46,296 nt of DNA from Candidatus Uhrbacteria bacterium. GTDB taxonomy: Bacteria; Patescibacteriota; Patescibacteriia; JACQRZ01. This document shows, in pieces, positions 43,810-46,296 of the stretch. The translations under genes and the position numbers were made by a program. Position 1 is the first letter of the stretch, and each line of letters opens with the position of its first letter. Below the pieces are notes generated by a model that worked only from the letters and a program-made list of their open reading frames with translations, had not been told where the DNA came from and did not search any database. Where the stretch lies: positions 1 through 46,296 of the forward strand of contig JACPMJ010000011.1 in NCBI GenBank assembly GCA_016186045.1, written 5' to 3'.

Positions 43810-45252
43810 ATGATACGATTTTCAGATATTGCGTCAGCCGTAAAACGTTATAATCCTAAGGTAGATATTGATTTACTCCAATTGGGTTATGATTTTGCGC
43901 AAGAAGCGCATAAGGGGCAGCTGCGTAGAAATGGAGAGGAATATATCCAGCATTGCTTGGGTGTTGCGCAATATCTTGCAAAAATCAAAATGGATGAGAC
44001 TACGATCATCGCGGGCCTTCTCCACGATGTTCCAGACGAGACAGATGGTACGCTTTTAGAAATCCAAAAGAATTTCGGCGATGATGTCGCGTTCTTGGTG
44101 GAGGGTGTGAGTAGGCTCGGAAAGATAAAATATCGTGGGTTGAGCAGGTACGTGGAAAATTTACGAAAAATGTTTGTTAGTGTTACGCATGATATCCGCA
44201 TTATTCTTATCAAATTTGCAGACAGGATCAACAACCTTGAGACGCTGGATGTTTTAGAGCCGGTCAAGCAACTTCGCATCGCGCGCGAGGTGTTGGAGGT
44301 GTATGCGCCTATTGCTGACCGGCTCGGGATCGGATATTTCAAGGGCGAGCTTGAGGATCGCGCATTCAAATATGTGTATCCGGAAGAGTATGCCAGCGTG
44401 TATGCGCTCGTGGAACAAAAGATTCATGTGCGGGAAAAATATCTGGAAGGCATCAAGCGGATTCTCCAGCGGTCTTTGAAACAAGAAGGCATTACGCCGC
44501 TGTATGTGGAAAGTAGGGTCAAGCGGCTATATAGCACGTATCGAAAAATCCTTAAAAAAGGATTCATGGGCATTGATGAGATTTATGATCTGGTTGCCAT
44601 GCGGATTATCGTGGAAAGTATTGCGGATTGTTATGTGACGCTCGGAATCATTCATAAATATTGGAAACCTTTGCCTGCCCGAATCAAGGATTACATTGCT
44701 CAGCCAAAGCCAAATAATTATCGTTCACTCCATACAACGGTATTTTGTGAGAAAGGAGAAATTGTGGAATTTCAGATCCGTACTCTTGATATGCAACGTG
44801 AAGCGGAGTTTGGTATTGCCGCACATTGGAATTATGATGAGTCCGGAAAATCATCACGCAGGGTGACAAAAAATTTAGACTGGCTGCAAGAATTTTTCAG
44901 CGGCAGGGCCACCGGCGCGCTCACGCACGAGGAATATCTTCAGTCCCTGAAGCTTGATGTGTTTCAGAATAGGATTTTTGTATTCACGCCCAAGGGAGAT
45001 GTCATTAATTTGCCGGAAAATGCCACGCCGGTTGATTTTGCATACCATATCCATAGCGATATTGGCCGCAGGTGCGCAGGCGCGCGCGTCAATGATATCA
45101 TGACTCCTCTTGAAACCATGTTGAAAAGTGGCGATGTCGTTGAAATTATCACTGAAAAAAACAGGAAGAAGCCAAGCGTTGACTGGCTGAAGTTTGCAAA
45201 AACAAATCTTGCGCGAACACGCATCAAGGCTCAGTTACGGGCGCAAAAGTGA
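43810..45252 (+). CDS. RelA/SpoT family (p)ppGpp synthetase/hydrolase, short form
   Basis: A 480-residue stringent-response enzyme. The HD hydrolase domain has H34, H48 and H72-D73 (GLLHDVPDET). The synthetase domain follows (RVKRLYSTYRKILKKGF, YDLVAMRIIV, KDYIAQPKPNNYRSLHTTV, EIQIRT-like FQIRT and EFGIAAHWNY). A TGS domain starts at about residue 382 (RIFVFTPKGDVINLP). The C-terminal zinc-finger and ACT domains of full-length Rel (about 700-750 residues) are absent, so ribosome sensing may differ. ATG 43810 is chosen because the in-frame ATG at 43777 lies in the operator-like palindrome. Confidence 0.92.
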   Translation: MIRFSDIASAVKRYNPKVDIDLLQLGYDFAQEAHKGQLRRNGEEYIQHCLGVAQYLAKIKMDETTIIAGLLHDVPDETDGTLLEIQKNFGDDVAFLVEGVSRLGKIKYRGLSRYVENLRKMFVSVTHDIRIILIKFADRINNLETLDVLEPVKQLRIAREVLEVYAPIADRLGIGYFKGELEDRAFKYVYPEEYASVYALVEQKIHVREKYLEGIKRILQRSLKQEGITPLYVESRVKRLYSTYRKILKKGFMGIDEIYDLVAMRIIVESIADCYVTLGIIHKYWKPLPARIKDYIAQPKPNNYRSLHTTVFCEKGEIVEFQIRTLDMQREAEFGIAAHWNYDESGKSSRRVTKNLDWLQEFFSGRATGALTHEEYLQSLKLDVFQNRIFVFTPKGDVINLPENATPVDFAYHIHSDIGRRCAGARVNDIMTPLETMLKSGDVVEIITEKNRKKPSVDWLKFAKTNLARTRIKAQLRAQK

Positions 45253-45265
45253 CAGTATGTCATGC

Positions 45266-45291
45266 TGTCATCCTCGTGAAAACGGGGATCA
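45266..45291. repeat. Short palindromic repeat, half copy 10
   Basis: TGTCATCCTCGTGAAAACGG and the following GGATCA form one hairpin half of the dispersed family. It lies between relA and the PEGA gene. Confidence 0.6.
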
Positions 45292-45308
45292 ATCTCTGAA
45301 ACATACAT

Positions 45309-46247
45309 ATGCCGATTTATATAAGAAGAACAATTTTTACATTTTTCGTTTTTGTTTTTCTTGTTTCCGCAAGTGCTATCATTTTTTATGGCAGCGGATA
45401 CCGATGGAATGGCGCAAAGAATAAGATAGAAAAAACGGGTCAGTTCTCATTGGATTCAAAGCCCCGTGGGGCGGTCGTGTATATAAATGGAGAGCCATTG
45501 CGTGGAACGTGGAAAAAAATTATTGGCGCACCTTATGAAACAACGCCGGCAGTCATAAAGAATCTTCTGCCCGGTGAATGGACTGTTGAGATACGAAAAG
45601 ACGGTTATTATTCGTGGAAGAAACAGGTGCGCGTGATTTCCGGCAAGACTGCGATTTTTCATGGCATCAGGCTCATAAAAAATAACATTCCCGAACAATT
45701 GATTCATGGGAATATCCTACAGTTTTCCGCAGTGTCAGATGTGGCAATCGCCGCGTTGACGCGGGAGGATTTTTTTATTTACGACATGCGGCAAAAAACA
45801 GCCCGCGTACTGTTTCATGCGGATCGGGATCCGCTTGTTTCATTTTCCGCGCGTCCGAATGCAGATAAATTTTTTGTACGCACACGCGATAGGCAGTGGA
45901 TAATAGACAGTCAGGGCAAAAAAACGGATATTGTTCCGTCTGTGCGCGACAGCAGCGCATTCGAGATCGTTCGGTGGTCTGAAAATGGCGAACTTTTTGG
46001 AAAAACAAAAGACGGCATTATCCGCGTATCATCTCAACCGTTGGCATTTGAAAAAGTTGCGCATGAGTCGCCGGATGATTTTTTTGTCAGGAACGGACGA
46101 TTATTCAGCATTGCCGGGAAGCAGAAAAAAACCGTCAGTATGCGTGATTTGAAGCGTACGGAATCATCACGCATTGAAATTCTTACGCTGCCGGGCGGCG
46201 GATCGTTCATTGACGAGCCATCCCATGATATCGTGATCCAAAAATAA
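45309..46247 (+). CDS. PEGA-domain extracytoplasmic protein, probably interrupted
   Basis: A 312-residue protein with one N-terminal membrane helix (about residues 7-28), a PEGA domain (FSLDSKPRGAVVYINGEPL ... LLPGEWTVEIRKDGYYSW) and repeated beta-strand blades resembling a propeller (AIAALTREDFFIYDM; KFFVRTRDRQWIIDSQG). PEGA proteins act at the cell surface. The frame ends at TAA 46245-46247, but the next 16 codons to the window edge in the same frame read TGGIIILSPPLIGNAF, which looks like continued coding. The stop may be a nonsense mutation, a sequencing error, or the true end. Confidence 0.75.
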   Translation: MPIYIRRTIFTFFVFVFLVSASAIIFYGSGYRWNGAKNKIEKTGQFSLDSKPRGAVVYINGEPLRGTWKKIIGAPYETTPAVIKNLLPGEWTVEIRKDGYYSWKKQVRVISGKTAIFHGIRLIKNNIPEQLIHGNILQFSAVSDVAIAALTREDFFIYDMRQKTARVLFHADRDPLVSFSARPNADKFFVRTRDRQWIIDSQGKKTDIVPSVRDSSAFEIVRWSENGELFGKTKDGIIRVSSQPLAFEKVAHESPDDFFVRNGRLFSIAGKQKKTVSMRDLKRTESSRIEILTLPGGGSFIDEPSHDIVIQK

Positions 46248-46296
46248 ACCGGTGGCATCATCATTCTTTCTCCACCGCTCATTGGAAATGCGTTTA

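Overview
The window looks like chromosomal DNA from a small-genome bacterium of the Patescibacteria/CPR type, most likely Parcubacteria-like. This is inferred from gene style and not from a marker tree. The supporting signs are type IV pilins with the ARDAKRxADxxQxQT signature typical of that group, very tight gene packing with many ATGA overlaps, start codons preceded by A/T-rich sequence instead of Shine-Dalgarno sites, a shortened ATP synthase delta subunit, and a short RelA/SpoT protein. TGA behaves as a normal stop codon, which argues against the groups that recode it. I see no rRNA, tRNA or CRISPR.

Layout. 1-7739: a complete F-type ATP synthase operon (atpI-like, B, E, F, H, A, an unknown 93-aa gene, G, D, C) followed by a carbonic-anhydrase-like gene. 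The operon promoter puts the predicted transcript start at the first ATG, and a 187-bp palindrome separates atpG from atpD. 7785-9692: a small self-contained reverse-strand gene with its own promoter, Shine-Dalgarno site and terminator, next to an ISNCY-type insertion sequence (8121-9613). 9780-13022: two unknown genes, the second with a DHH-phosphoesterase-like motif set. 13111-17523: a UvrD/RecB-nuclease fusion helicase carrying an intein with a GIY-YIG-like endonuclease and three in-frame palindromic repeats. 17689-24441: DciA-like protein, pheS, and a type IV pilus block (pilC, pilins including one broken copy, prepilin peptidase, pseudopilin). 24630-35005: surface glycan block (three soluble glycosyltransferases, two polytopic GT-C-like proteins, CDP-alcohol phosphatidyltransferase, small membrane proteins, HIT protein, RmlB). 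35088-40719: der, pth, dprA, topA. 40729-42259: spermidine-synthase-like methyltransferase fold plus an acyltransferase-like partner. 42256-43694 (reverse): rubredoxin-peroxiredoxin-superoxide dismutase operon, divergent from relA/spoT (43810-45252). 45309-end: a PEGA-domain protein with a stop codon followed by more coding-like sequence.

Two kinds of repeated structure run through the window. The first is a dispersed family of short palindromic elements, bounded by TGTCAT...ATGACA when full length, with about ten full or partial copies. Several lie inside reading frames without breaking them (helicase, atpI tail, pseudopilin leader). The second is a set of long (about 150-190 bp) imperfect palindromes in gene junctions at 5173, 17526, 24456, 36459 and 37243. 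They differ in sequence but share architecture, and two of them bracket pth.

Together the genes cover energy conversion, DNA maintenance and uptake (helicase, DciA, DprA, TopA, type IV pili), cell-surface glycan assembly, oxidative-stress defence and the stringent response. The best candidates for something undescribed are the 9780-13022 gene pair, the in-frame repeat insertions and intein in the helicase, the long junction palindromes, and the palindrome-containing divergent promoter region between rubredoxin and relA.
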